A DNA stretch of 64,000 nucleotides from contig CAJQUW010001636.1 in the NCBI GenBank assembly GCA_907163375.1, positions 868,001 to 932,000 of the forward strand, written 5' to 3'. Position 1 is the first letter of the stretch, and each line of letters opens with the position of its first letter. A program made the translations under genes and the position numbers. The notes under the pieces were generated by a model that saw nothing but the letters and a program-made list of their open reading frames with translations, was not told the origin of the DNA and searched no databases. Of this stretch, positions 1 to 10,686 are shown piece by piece. Source of the DNA: Prostheceraeus crozeri (Eukaryota; Platyhelminthes; Polycladida; Euryleptidae).

Positions 1-61
1 ATCCAAAAAACGAAGCTTTTCAAAATCATGATGTAAGGTTACCTTAATACAGAGATGAAAG
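1..61 (-). pseudogene. Penelope-like RT, distal piece cut off by the foldback insertion
   Basis: Read on the minus strand, these bases continue the reverse transcriptase frame that stops at 6654: the last residues there, ANSFH, run on here as LCIKVTLHHDF and end in FLD. In Penelope-like RTs the stretch after the catalytic YxDD has an LN-x-IKFT-x-E segment followed by FLD(V), so the match fits the family. The copied bases GATGAAAG (54-61 and 6654-6661) flank the 62-6653 element, which shows that this piece and 6654-9061 were once contiguous. The element continues off the left edge of the window. Confidence 0.75.
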
Positions 62-173
62 ATGTCGTTGAAGTTAGCACCAACTTCAACACCAACTTTT
101 TGAATAGAGTTTGTACAGAATAGAAAACAACATGCATAGGTGATGCAGGAAAACCACACTTTATAATAAGAAT

Positions 174-227
174 GTTTATTATCGACGCGTTTCGGTCGAC
201 AGCACTGCGACCATTATCAAGACAAAC
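174..227 (-). ncRNA. Hammerhead-ribozyme-like motif, minus strand
   Basis: Inverted partner of the 284-337 motif, with the same stem II (GGTCG/CGACC), GAAA and GTC elements read on the minus strand. A transcript through either strand of the 144-406 insertion would carry one copy in sense orientation, but could also fold into the larger hairpin and mask it. Confidence 0.45.
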
Positions 228-283
228 TGGATGTGAAACATGATTTTATTGACACTGTAACATGCAATCATGTTTCACATCCA

Positions 284-337
284 GTTTGTCTTGATAATGG
301 TCGCAGTGCTGTCGACCGAAACGCGTCGATGATAAAC
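284..337 (+). ncRNA. Hammerhead-ribozyme-like motif, plus strand
   Basis: The order of parts fits a type I hammerhead. Stem I 5' strand GTTTGTC (284-290) can pair with GAT plus AAAC (328-330, 334-337) across an internal loop. The core TTGATAA (291-297) corresponds to CUGAUGA with the C3-G8 pair replaced by U-A. Stem II is GGTCG/CGACC (299-303/313-317), followed by GAAA (318-321), a minimal stem III and GTC (325-327) as the cleavage triplet. One extra T before stem II departs from the consensus. Very short stem III is known for Penelope-like hammerheads. Cleavage activity is not shown. Confidence 0.5.
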
Positions 338-1215
338 ATTCTTATTATAAAGTGTGGTTTTCCTGCATCATTTACCAGAAAAAGCTATTTTTTCATTCTA
401 ATCATCACATGCATAGGTGACACTGATGACGCAGAGTTTGAACAGACAAAAACTTTTCCAAAATTCGAACTCCTTCACCTTCAAAATTCAAATTGAAATT
501 CGAAAAATTGGTGCAAATATTGGTGCTACCTAGTTAGCGAGTTTGTACAGCAATCCGATGGAAAAATTTAGATACAAGAACAAAAAACTGAACTTCCAGC
601 ACTTTCCCTACACGAACAACCGCTAAAAACCTCAAAAAACCGATTTTTTTAAAAAAATCAAAATATTTTCTAGAAAACTTCTTGGAATGAATTACATGGA
701 AAATGAGTTTGTACAGTTCTCTAACCGGTGGAAGAGTGTTCTACTGATCGAGTCTGAGTTTGAACACACACTTCTCCGACACTCCAGCACTCCTACGACC
801 GGTAAATACCGGTTATTATACAGTAGCTACAAGAATACTGCCCATTTATGAACAAATCAATTGGTGCTACATGGAAAATGAGTTTGTACAGTGCTCTAAC
901 CGGTGGAAGAGTGTTCTACTGTCGAGTCTGAGTTTGAACACACACTTCTCCGACACTCCAGCACTCCTACGACCGGTAAATACCGGTTATTGTACAGTAA
1001 CTACAAGAATACTGCCCGTTTATGAACAAATCAATTGGTGCTACATGGAAAATGAGTTTGTACAGTGCTCTAACCGGTGGAAGAGTGTTCTACTGATCGA
1101 GTCTGAGTTTGAACACACACTTCTCCGACACTCCAGCACTCCTACGACCGGTAAATACCGGTTATTGTACAGTAATACAAGTTACTGTATTACTGAATAC
1201 TGCCCATTTATGAAC

Positions 1216-1895
1216 ATAGAGTGATAAGTTTCTCTAAGTTGGTCGTGAAAGTAAGCGACCTCAAAGTCTCTTTTGCCTGGGGATTGGGGTAATTGCGACA
1301 TGGTCTGTTGTTATTGCGACTAAGTACGTTTTCATATTGTGTTGCGAATCAAATTCTGATGATAGGTTGTAAATGTAGTATGAAATGACGGTGATGTATT
1401 CCGCTCCTATCCTGGTAATAGAACAACTGATCTTTACAAGAAAATCCTAGCCTTGAATCGCTACCTAGAATGGACATTTTCACATATAGAAGTGGATCTT
1501 GGTCTATTTGTGATTGTAGAATTGATGTAGTTCATTGTTTCGATAGATTTATGTTTATATGAGATAAAAATGCGAAGTGTTTATAGGGTGTATATAATAA
1601 GCGCATTTTGAAGCTGAATATGCCTACTTTTAAATAGGATACATGTATGAAATGCTACAACTGATCTGCGTTCAAAAACAGAATTAGCCTATGTATTTTA
1701 GAAATATGCGAGCGTATTGGAGAAAAGAATATTAGAATTAGGCCCTAAATATCGTAAAGATTTCTCGTTCTTTCTGGGCGTAGATCCTTTCGTTTCATTG
1801 TCTTGAAATTGCATCTAGCTGTTGTTAATCGAACGAAATCGATGAACTCGAAACAAGCTTGGATCTTGAGCATTGCACCCCATTGTCGTTTTAGA
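1216..1895. other. Foldback interior, part 1, no gene recognised
   Basis: AT-rich sequence between the left arm and the first hAT insertion. No open frame of useful length, no recognisable domain and no tandem repeat. It continues after the hAT element at 3591. Confidence 0.6.
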
Positions 1896-1903
1896 CATCT
1901 ATG

Positions 1904-3582
1904 CAGAGCTGGAAAAGTCGGATCGGAATTAATTCCATTTTTCGTCGGAATTGGAATCGACGATATTTAAATCTACTGGAATTGGAATTGACCTTGAAAA
2001 ACTTCAATTTCACTTTTTCGATAGACCTGTGATAAATCTATTTGTACAAAAATTGAAATCACAGTACTCGGTCGTTGTGTTAACTGCACGCAGAGATCAG
2101 AGAGAGATAGATCGACAGAGGTAGCTTTATCCTATTGTTGAATAAAGGATATTTTTGTGACTTCGATGGGCCTGCAGCCCCGGACGTTATTTCAGCGATT
2201 AAGCAGACAATGAAAAGACAATCATCTTTGTTCAATTTGTAATTTAGTTATTTATCAAGTAAGATAATTAATCAAAATAAAGCAATTGCTGAATTTAGTT
2301 CTAGATAGGATAAGCACAAAAATTGGAGATTAACTGTGATTGGAAATTGGAGATTGGGATTAACAACAATTAGTTGTACACACGAAAAACAACTGGTTTG
2401 GAAAAAGGAAAATTAACGCTGCGCATTAAAGGGCAGGAACCCTGTCAGTTCAAATCACAATATAGACAGTGTCAACAAATTATTCTAATAATTAATGATT
2501 CAATGAAAATTGCAATTACATCAACTATTATTCAACTTCCAATCACAACAATTAACAATATTAATTTTAAAGACTATAGTTATATAGACACGATACGCAA
2601 CGATAAAAAATACTTAACACTTACAGTTCACTTCTTAATGTTGAATTCACTTCAATTCGATCGGACTCACTTATACCAAAATAATATCATAAATATCAGT
2701 GTCACTTATACCGTTAATCTTCAATCACGCTCGCTGATGTGTTGCCGTATACGCTGCTGTGTTGTTCGCTGGCAGGCAGTTGTTGTTACTTCTGTAGTTA
2801 TGTTACACCGCGAGAGCCCGGAGTTTTTCTAGCAGCTACTGAAGATGTCGCATGTGTTGTTGTTGTTGGTAGCTGTTGTTGTGTCAATTTCTCATCGTTT
2901 CTAATTTATACAATTTTTTGAGACTTGACGATAAAACCACTTTCTTTTGAAAATTGAAGAAGTTTCCTTTAATCTCTGCTCGTTAGCTTTCGACCCGACT
3001 ACATTTTGTTCTTATCACGGAATTTTTCATCTCATTTTTAAACATAGACCGTTAATCAAATTTCATGATATCATTTTTATCGTCGTTTTTTCTTTCATCA
3101 ACAATCACGTTATTCGCACACTGAATTTCTTTCATCTGTCAATTTATTAATAGATTTATTCGCATCTCATCTCTCCCAGCGTTTGATTCTTTGCTGACCG
3201 TTAACTTTCTTTTCTTTTTTCGCGAGATATTGAATATCTCGTTTACGAAACGAAAATGCCGTAGGCTGACCGGCTACATATATACATGCACACAAGAAAT
3301 ATGAGCTATTAACATATGAAAACGCACATAGGAACGACGCAGGGAACGGCACATAGGAACAACGAGGATAGGATAAGGGCACATGGGTTAGATTGAAACG
3401 AACAAACGTTAGATACATTAACATAAGACACTATACTCGACTTGCAATTATCGGAATTGAATCTTATTATGGAATTGGAATTGAATTGAAATGCTTCGAC
3501 TGGAATTGGAATTGGATTTGGAATTGAAATTTCTTCTCCGGAATTGGAATTAAAATATTTCAGTGGAATTTTTCCAGCTCTG
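1904..3582. mobile_element. Non-autonomous hAT-type transposon, 1.68 kb
   Basis: Terminal inverted repeats CAGAGCTGGAAAA / TTTTCCAGCTCTG, flanked by the exact 8-bp duplication CATCTATG (1896-1903 and 3583-3590). An 8-bp duplication and CAGAG-type ends are hAT features. Next to both ends are runs of the motif GGAATTGGAATTG in opposite orientation, likely subterminal transposase-binding repeats. The interior has short open frames (for example 2374-2832) but nothing resembling a hAT transposase or BED finger, so it is non-autonomous. Confidence 0.85.
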
Positions 3583-3590
3583 CATCTATG

Positions 3591-4657
3591 ATTTCAAAAT
3601 ATGTTGATGACGATCTTATTGACACAGGAGTGTATCAAAAACTTAAGCGACAAAAATCAAACTTTTGCACGTTGTCGCACCTATACCGATGGGCCATGTT
3701 GCACTTACCCCGGACCTGGTTTTCACTACCAAAATCGATCGGGCTACGTAAATAATGAAAGGGTATTCGATCGAATCCGCTATTTGATGACAGAATGGTC
3801 GAAATTCCATCTTTTGCAACGAATTGCGCGTATTTGTATTTCTTAATCTATGCGCGGCTGTTTATGTTTAAATGGCACAACATAGAATAATAAACTTTCA
3901 CATAGGAAAATGAAGTAATATGCAAGTTTGCTGGGTTTACATTCATTTATACAGCATCATTTAATTAGTATTAGCACACAAGAAGCACACAATTATTCAA
4001 ATATTTGACGATGAACAAATCAACAAAAATGAGATTAACAATGAATATAGCCCGGAAGTTTTATATTTCAACATTTCATGGCTACTGAACTGAGAGCCTA
4101 ACTAGCCTGCCTGACTGTGATACAATTTTTGATGCATCCGGTGATTAACATCATCAGTTAAGGTTCAGGAAATGAAGTTCCAATTTCTACCAGTCGGGTT
4201 GAACCTACATGCAAGGTTTTAGGATTCATTGCGGTTATTGCAATGTAACGCATATTTCATTTGAAGAAGCTATACTTCGGGTTGTACGACATAACGTGAA
4301 AATCAGTAGGTTGCCTTCTATACCGCTCGTTATGACATCTGGTGATAACATTCTTTCATTTGAAATTATTTAAATGATCAACTTAGTGAGCATGCAGTGT
4401 ATCTGAACATGCGTGACTGATTACAGAGAGCATCTGTTCAACAACTACGATTATGACTCCCTTGCTCTCATGTTTGATCGATAAGTCTTCAACATTTTTT
4501 GAGTGTGATCACAAAAATGGAATATTTTGGCATCTACTTTATTCCGCTTGTCACGAGCATTCATGAAGTTTGTTGTAATTGATCTTATCCCGACCATTTC
4601 CTTTTGTATTTTAAAACTTTATCGCTTGGTCACATTGTTGGTCATTTAAGGTTCATC
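3591..4657. other. Foldback interior, part 2, short gene-like stretch
   Basis: About 3595-3760 (+) reads as SKYVDDDLIDTGVYQKLKRQ and continues to about residue 50 before stops; the composition looks protein-like but I recognise no family. It may be the remnant of the foldback element's own gene. The rest, 3850-4657, is AT-rich without features. Confidence 0.3.
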
Positions 4658-4665
4658 GTATAAGC

Positions 4666-5202
4666 CAGTGGTTCCCAACCTTTTTCTCGCCATTACCCAA
4701 ATCAGTCCCTCGATGAAGAGCCATTACCCATCTGTCCTGAAATGGCACATGCATGTCCGACTGTATTTGGCATCTAGCCTACTAAAAACAGTCTCTGTGC
4801 CATTCAGAATTAGTCAACTTGTCAAAAACGCAACTAAATTGAATATTTCATTTTTATTCAATGCTGGCTGCGTGACGCGCGCGCGCCTGGGGAGCAATAG
4901 CGCCGCAATTGGATTTTTTATTGCGGTTTTTGCAGCGGAAAAGGTGTAAAGCTGGAGAAGGAGGAAGTGAGCTGAGTGAAGAGTGGAAGGGAGCGAGTGG
5001 GTTGCGGTCGATTTGGTGGTAGGAGGAGCGGCGCTCGGTGGCGGGCGCCGGACACAGGCGCCGAGAAAAGTTTGTTGTTTAAAATAAAAAAAATATTGAA
5101 AATAAAAGAAATAAAAAAATTTCTCGGACGGCATCCCGTTACCCAACTCAAATCCCCAAATTACCCAGTTTGGGTAATTTACCCATAGGTTGGGAACCAC
5201 TG
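4666..5202. mobile_element. hAT-type MITE, 537 bp
   Basis: Ends CAGTGGTTCCCAACCT and AGGTTGGGAACCACTG form a perfect 16-bp inverted repeat that closely resembles the CAGTGGTTCTCAACC ends of Charlie-type hAT elements. Flanking 8-mers GTATAAGC (4658-4665) and GTATAGGC (5203-5210) differ by one base, as expected for an ageing target duplication. It contains CG-rich DNA but no transposase. Confidence 0.85.
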
Positions 5203-5210
5203 GTATAGGC

Positions 5211-5984
5211 TATGCGCAAGCCTGTACAATTCTTACTTTTATACCTTTGATTGTTTTCCTGATTTTACTAATACCGAAATTCACATATGTAGACAAACAT
5301 TTTTCCCTTTGTATTCTACGGATTCCATTGTTTCGTCCTATCAGCTGGACTATGGGCAAGTATATGCAGTTGTTACATTTGTTATACCTTCGATTGTTTT
5401 CCAGATATTAGTGATGAATTGCAAGCAACACTTACTATCAAGATTGTTATTTTTGCCGTGATTTTTTAAGTGCATTTGTACTTGTTTTGACTACAATTTG
5501 GTGACACAACTTAGTACAGGCATTTTCAGCGATGTTCCTCTTTTCTATACCTCGTAGTTGCTTTTCTATATGCGTTTCGGACTGTCCGATCATTATCGCA
5601 TTTAAGATATTCGCCCTTCAATGCATAAATGTCGCAAGTCATTTTTATCCTATCTGACCTTTCTATACTGTGCTTCCTACTGTAATAGAGTATGTAAAAG
5701 TTAAGAACTCAACATTCATCTGTCGTCCTTCTCCCATGTCAGCAGTTGAATTTGGTGCACCTATTCATTTTTGGAGTATCGCCTACATCAAGCTTTCCAC
5801 ACATGACCTTTATGACGCACACGGCCTTTTTCCAGAGTTTTGTGCACCACTCTCCATAGATTTCATATTTTGATGGATAATAGTATTTCTTGAAACAATA
5901 TATTGTTTTAACGGTCGCTTCAGTGGTGGAAGTTAGCAATTCAACCGACAACTAAATTTTGAAACAAAACCATCGCATCGATGT
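5211..5984. other. Foldback interior, part 3, nothing recognised
   Basis: AT-rich sequence up to the right foldback arm. Short open frames only; no domain, repeat or structural RNA seen. Confidence 0.5.
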
Positions 5985-6653
5985 TGCAGTCAGTGTACAA
6001 TAACCGGTATTTACCGGTCGTAGGAGTGCTGGAGTGTCGGAGAAGTGTGTGTTCAAACTCAGACTCGATCAGTAGAACACTCTTCCACCGGTTAGAGCAC
6101 TGTACAAACTCATTTTCCATGTAGCACCAATTGATTTGTTCATAAACGGGCAGTATTCTTGTAGCTACTGTATAATAACCGGTATTTACCGGTCGTAGGA
6201 GTGCTGGAGTGTCGGAGAAGTGTGTGTTCAAACTCAGACTCGATCAGTAGAACACTCTTCCACCGGTTAGAGCACTGTACAAACTCATTTTCCATGTAAT
6301 TCATTCCAAGAAGTTTTCTAGAAAATATTTTGATTTTTTTAAAAAAAATCGGTTTTTTGAGGTTTTTAGCGGTTGTTCGTGTAGGGAAAGTGCTGGAAGT
6401 TCAGTTTTTTGTTCTTGCATCTAAATTTTTCCATCGGATTGCTGTACAAACTCGCTAACTAGGTAGCACCAATATTTGCACCAATTTTTCGAATTTCAAT
6501 TTGAATTTTGAAGGTGAAGGAGTTCGAATTTTGGAAAAGTTTTTGTCTGTTCAAACTCTGCGTCATCAGTATTACCTATTCATGTGGTTTTCTATTCTGT
6601 ACAAACTCTATTCAAAAAGTTGGTGTTGAAGTTGGTGCTAACTTCAACGACAT
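5985..6653 (-). repeat. Right arm of the foldback element
   Basis: This is the reverse complement of the left arm. It holds two 175-bp units (about 5990-6123 partial, and 6124-6298), then the diverged unit and the unique tip. It lacks the Penelope tail insertion seen in the left arm, so it preserves the empty site for that insertion. Confidence 0.85.
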
Positions 6654-7913
6654 GATGAAAGCTATTTGCAGATTCATAAAAATTACAAAGATCACTTTGA
6701 GAAAAATCCCAAGTTCCAAAAATGTCATCAATATATCTTTTCCATATCACGGGCCGTTTGTTTAACATAAAAATGTGCTGTTCCCATTCAATCAAAAAAA
6801 TGTTGGCGAACGATGCACCAAACGCACACTCCATGGCTACACCATGTATTTGTTGAAAAAGATCACCATTGAAAACAAAAGTGTTGTTTTTCAGAATAAG
6901 GCGCAGAAGTGTCAAAAGACTCAAATCCGGACGCTTTGGGTCTGGAAACTTTAAAAAAAAGCACGAGCAGCAGCTTCAATACCCTCTTCAACGGGTATGT
7001 TAGTGTAGAGAGATGTTATGTCCAAGCTAAACAAAATAGTGTCCTTATTAACATTGACATAATTGAGGATGGAAATAAGATGCATGGAATCTCTAATATA
7101 ACTATCTGAAGCTTTGACAATGGGTGCCAGAAAAAATTCAACAAACGAGGCACATGCTCGGGTTATACTTTTGCAGTCAGAAATTATTGGTCGGCCGGGA
7201 GGCATCGCATCAAAAAACCAAGTTTCTTTGTGAGCCTTGGGCAACATGCAAAAAGTACGTGAATTACAATCAATAGAGGGAGCTAAGGCTCCAAGTTCAC
7301 GATGGCTTATAAAATTTCTTTTATAAAGATATGATAGTAACAGAATTGGTATTGTCAGTATGAATGACAGAATGAAATTCCTCATTACAGAGTTGTCTGT
7401 ATGCTTCAGACTCGTACTGATTGCGAGGTACGATTAACCAGGTGCTACTCTTATCTGCAGGAGTAACTTTCACAGAAAAATCATTTCTAAGACGATTTAG
7501 CTCGATGCGTTCATCAACAGATAAATTATCATGAGGAAAACACCTATTACAAGTTGATAACATAGCTAAAATAGCACGACGAATATTTTTACATTTCTGC
7601 AAAATATAATTCGTGACAACAGAATCCGGTGGCTGTATGGTAGTTTTGCATTTGATACGAAGAACAGATATACTATCAAAATTGAATTTTGCAGACATCT
7701 ACTTGTACTTTCTCAGAAGCTCATCAACAGCGAGAACTATTTTACTATGATTGTTATTACAACTGACTGGCACTGGAATAAACTTCTGAGATTTACTGAG
7801 TAAAGAACGGGTGGTCGCATTGGTAACAAAATTTGAACAGATATTTATAAAATTAACATTTCTTGAAGAGCTGGTCCTAAAACAGGAACTGTTGGTCTCA
7901 GACCTAACAGAAG
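6654..7913 (-). pseudogene. Penelope-like element reverse transcriptase, broken
   Basis: Minus-strand frames carry the RT in order. The N-terminal signature SQKFIPVP lies just upstream of 7741. The VTPADKSSTWLIVPRNQYES block lies in 7321-7698. PGRPIISDCKS and DITSLYTNIPVEEGIEAA (6951-7385) form the first catalytic palm motif. QIHGVAMECAFGASFANIF follows, then the catalytic RYIDDIF with YIDD at 6724-6735. This motif set is that of Penelope-like RTs (telomerase-related), not LINE or LTR RTs. The frame shifts between 7321 and 7385 and near 6924-6951, and stops occur near 7700, so it is a pseudogene. The 3' part continues at 1-61 after the foldback insertion; any GIY-YIG endonuclease would lie outside the window. 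Confidence 0.85.
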
Positions 7914-9061
7914 TTAACCTAAAAAATCTTTCACAGTCTCAAAAATACATTCTCTGGAATGTTTGCTCCATTTCGTACCAACACAAGTAAACACTGACGG
8001 TTCTTTCAAAATAACACATCCCTTTGAAACACGAGTATTTACTATTTCATTAAATTCAAGAATATCAATCTTGCTATCTTGAGATAAAGAATCAGGAACT
8101 CCACTCAAAACTATTCCTGTCTTAGCTTGAGGAAATGCTCGACGCGCATTATAGACTACTCACCTTGCTCACCTTGCTCACCTTGCTCACCTTGCTCACC
8201 TTGGCCGGGCTCGATCCAGTTTCAGCCTCCCGGATGATCGGGTAGCACGGGGTGGCCCCTAATGCGACGCGCATTATAGACTATGGTACGTAAATTCGTA
8301 AAATTAGTAGTTGACTTGTTTTCACAATCAAGCAAAGAAAGACACAGAACAAAATGCTTTAGGATATTATTGACATTCTTAATGGACATGCAAAATTGCT
8401 TCAGAACACTAAGTTTACCATTTGATAAGGCATGTACTGTACAATCTTCAAACACTAGATCTTGCAAATTGGCATCACCGATTACAAGACTTCCTTGAGA
8501 CAAATTCACTGTAGGATTATGGCAGTCACCATGATGGCGAGCCGGAGCACTTGAAGCATTGGATGTAAGTAATGTCTGCCGCAGCTTGACACTGGATCGT
8601 GTTTCTTGAGCATCACTGTCAAGATCAACATTCGCCAATGAAGAAGATTGTGGGAGATCACAAACATTGCCGCTATCGGTCAAACCGGAGGACGCAGAGG
8701 ACGCCGGAGTATCAATTTCAGTTTGACAGGCAATTTCTATGGCAGAAAAAGCCTGTTGAAGGGGACTCACTGAAACACTGGTGCTCTCAGTTTGACCTGC
8801 TGCAATGAATGTTTCACGGACCAACACTGTTTGGGTAGATTGGTCAGAGATCTCCTCCACATTCGAGGCCGTAGCAGTAATACACGCTGATGTAAAGCAA
8901 GAAGCTGCCGGAGGTTGAAACACAGAATGGATGAGATGCGGAGAAGCTGAAGGAACAGTAGCTGAACGAGGGACTCGTTCATCGTTGTCAACATCCTGGC
9001 TCACGTTCTGGTGGAAATGGATGTGTGTGATGGCTTCGTCTAGCATGAATGAATGAGTCAT
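7914..9061 (-). pseudogene. N-terminal region of the Penelope-like polyprotein, SGNH-like
   Basis: Minus-strand frame from an ATG at 9061, in front of the RT. The first ~170 residues are Ser/Thr/Gln-rich and probably disordered. From about residue 200 the sequence DLVFEDCTVHALSNGKLS, then FVLCLSLLDCENK and, beyond the SINE-like insertion, AFPQAKTGIVLSGVPDSLSQ and a C-terminal TKWSKH resemble a diverged SGNH/GDSL-hydrolase fold (the GxND-like strand, the phxxxI strand and a terminal His). Similar SGNH-like regions precede the RT in some animal retroelements; that link is from memory and not checked. The 106-bp insertion at 8159-8264 interrupts the frame. Confidence 0.55.
8159..8264 (-). mobile_element. 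SINE-like insertion with AAGGTGAGC tail repeats
   Basis: A 106-bp insertion between two copies of the 19-bp target duplication CGACGCGCATTATAGACTA (8140-8158, 8265-8283). On the minus strand it starts GGGGCCACCCCGTGC, contains GGATCGAGCCC (close to a Pol III B box GGTTCGANNCC) and ends in five copies of CAAGGTGAG. The same tail unit ends the RTE LINE at 10687-10713, although the bodies differ, so this looks like a short tRNA-like SINE mobilised by that LINE. A 5'-truncated LINE of another subfamily is the alternative. Confidence 0.7.
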
Positions 9062-9591
9062 TCGGAAATGTTAGTGATTTTCATTCGTTTCTGAATTCTA
9101 TAGATCCAAGAATCAAATTCACTTATGAAACGAATGTACAACAACTCAATTTTTTAGATGTTTTGATTTATAAGGATGGTAATAACATTGAACGCAATAT
9201 ATACTCGAAACCAACCGATAGTTACAACTACGTGCCATTTAATTCTGGTCATCCCAAGCATATACTACGCAACATTCTTTATGTTTTGGCTAAACGTATT
9301 AATCGCATTGTTTCGAAAGAAAATTTAAAAAAGAAGCGATTGCTTGAAATGCACGTAAGACTTAAAAAGCTTGGATATCCAGACAAGTTGATAAGTGATG
9401 CGATTGCGAAATCAAAAATCGGCAACAAAACTAATAACTCAGATGAAAATAAAAATGACAAAATCATTTCTTATGTAAAGACCTATAACCCAAATAACCC
9501 CAACGTATATCATGAAATAATCAAACCCTCTTTTTCAAGTTTAAAACTTACTCAACACTCTTCTCAACAGCGAAAACGAATTGGTTTCTAA
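9055..9591 (+). pseudogene. Second Penelope-like RT fragment, opposite strand
   Basis: A 180-residue plus-strand frame begins inside an RT: SDFHSFLNSIDPRIKFTYE, LNFLDVLIYKDG, IYSKPTDSYNYVPF and SGHPKHILRNI are the post-catalytic and thumb motifs of Penelope-like RTs. It ends at KRIGF, about where the linker to the GIY-YIG domain should begin, so the endonuclease is missing. It abuts the start of the minus-strand Penelope ORF at about 9055, head to head. It is 5'-truncated and belongs to a subfamily different from the 6654-9061 copy. Confidence 0.85.
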
Positions 9592-9954
9592 GTGCAGACA
9601 CAGGACTAAATATCTACTGCAGAACTTCAAAATGACGTGATGTGCAATGCATTTTCAGTACATTTTCAGTACTTTTTCATAGCTTTCTATCTTGCTTCTC
9701 TTTAGTATCTCTTTATTATCTTATCGTGTGATGTCCAGTGATTAATGGTAAAGAACCAGTATTGCTTTGCGAATTTTCCGTTGTGAAATTCATTCGGCTG
9801 ATGATTGTGGTATTAAACACATGAAACTCGGAGTACCAAAATTGATGGTTTTTTCCTCCTAACAATTTTGGAATTAATTAATTATATGACTCTCTGTTTT
9901 TAACATTGAGCACTCTTTTGGCAAGTTCATTCTATGATATATATAATGGATACG
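9592..9954. other. Short spacer, nothing recognised
   Basis: AT-rich DNA between the Penelope-like fragment and the hAT-type repeat. Contains a small direct repeat of CATTTTCAGTA near 9650-9672 and no gene. Confidence 0.5.
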
Positions 9955-10686
9955 AAATTGCAAATGTCCTATTACAAAGCATAGATATATTTTAATGGCA
10001 TGAGATGCCGGTAGGGGTTGCAATCCCGGGATTCCGTGGGTTTGTGTTAATCCCTAAATCTCATGATTAATTTATTAATTTTGTTGTTATTTTGGTAGCA
10101 ATTTATAGATGTTTTACTACTTTGCTCATGGAAATCGAATGCTTTTCGATCTCTTTCTTTGATTTACTAATTCCATATTGTAACCTACATATGACAATTG
10201 TGTCAATACATGCATACTTGCATGTGAGGCTATATACTTACGCCCTCTATGTTATCTAATCATATGAACAGTGTAGAGACTCCACAATCCCGGAAAATTT
10301 CGGTCACCGGATTCCGGGATTGAGTGGAATATTAAATATGCTATGATAAGGGACATCATATGTGTTAATAATATGGGACAACGGGATGTGGGAATATCAG
10401 AGAGTAGGAATTGCCAAAAGTTGGTTAACTGACAATATCGCAATTGACAAGTCGACTTAATGTTTATTCCGCTTTATGCACAAATTTGGTAACGGCAACG
10501 TTGAGAGTAACAGAGAACAGTTATGAATTCCTGTTTTTTGCACTTTTAATCTGAAATTTCCTGAGATTCGGGATCGGTAGAGTGAAGATCCCGGATTAGA
10601 ACCTGTCTACAGAATCCCGACTTTTTCTGATCCCGGGATTTGGCATTACAAGCTCTGACCCATGATCGTGATTGACAAAATATAGT

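Larger units (their letters stand above)
144..406. mobile_element. Penelope-like tail inserted as an inverted hairpin
   Basis: A 263-bp insertion flanked by the 14-bp direct repeat ACATGCATAGGTGA (130-143, 407-420). It is missing from the matching place in the right foldback arm (about 6570-6600), so it is a real insertion. Internally it is a palindrome: about 145-235 is repeated inverted at about 270-365. The arms contain GACCGAAACGCGTCGA-type sequence, familiar from Penelope-like element ends, where hammerhead ribozyme motifs have been described. Inverted, 5'-truncated copies are typical of Penelope-like insertions. Confidence 0.7.
62..1215 (+). repeat. Left arm of the foldback element, with 175-bp tandem units
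   Basis: After a short unique start, the arm contains a diverged unit (about 421-690) and then three nearly identical units of about 174-175 bp, beginning at 693, 868 and 1042. Each unit carries GAGTTTGTACAG and the palindromic ACCGGTAAATACCGGT. The open frame across 760-1224 is a by-product of the repeats. The arm is longer than its partner because of one extra unit and the 144-406 insertion. Confidence 0.85.
62..6653. mobile_element. 6.6-kb foldback-type element inserted in a Penelope-like element
   Basis: The two ends are long inverted repeats. The left end begins ATGTCGTTGAAGTTAGCACC and the right end is its near-exact complement. Immediately outside both ends lies the same 8-mer GATGAAAG (54-61, 6654-6661), and the interrupted Penelope reading frame resumes on either side, so the boundaries are well fixed. 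The arms are made largely of tandem repeats, as in Drosophila FB and other foldback elements, which also have long repeat-built TIRs and 8-9-bp duplications; the assignment to a MULE/FB-like group is inference. No transposase is recognisable in the interior, so it looks non-autonomous or decayed. Two hAT-type elements (1904-3582, 4666-5202) and one Penelope tail (144-406) inserted into it later. Confidence 0.8.

Noticed and set aside
61-123. A plus-strand frame reading VEVSTNFNTNFLNRVCTE that repeats the end of the minus-strand RT frame at 6592-6655
   Set aside because: It is the foldback TIR read at both ends, not RT sequence; the true RT continuation is at 1-61.
760-1224. Repetitive 154-residue ORF, and the similar one at 5941-6231
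   Set aside because: Both come from reading through the 175-bp tandem units; no domain and the frame repeats with the units.
2374-2832. 152-residue ORF inside the 1904-3582 hAT-type element
   Set aside because: Low-complexity Ile/Asn/Thr-rich composition and no transposase motif; probably chance in AT-rich DNA.
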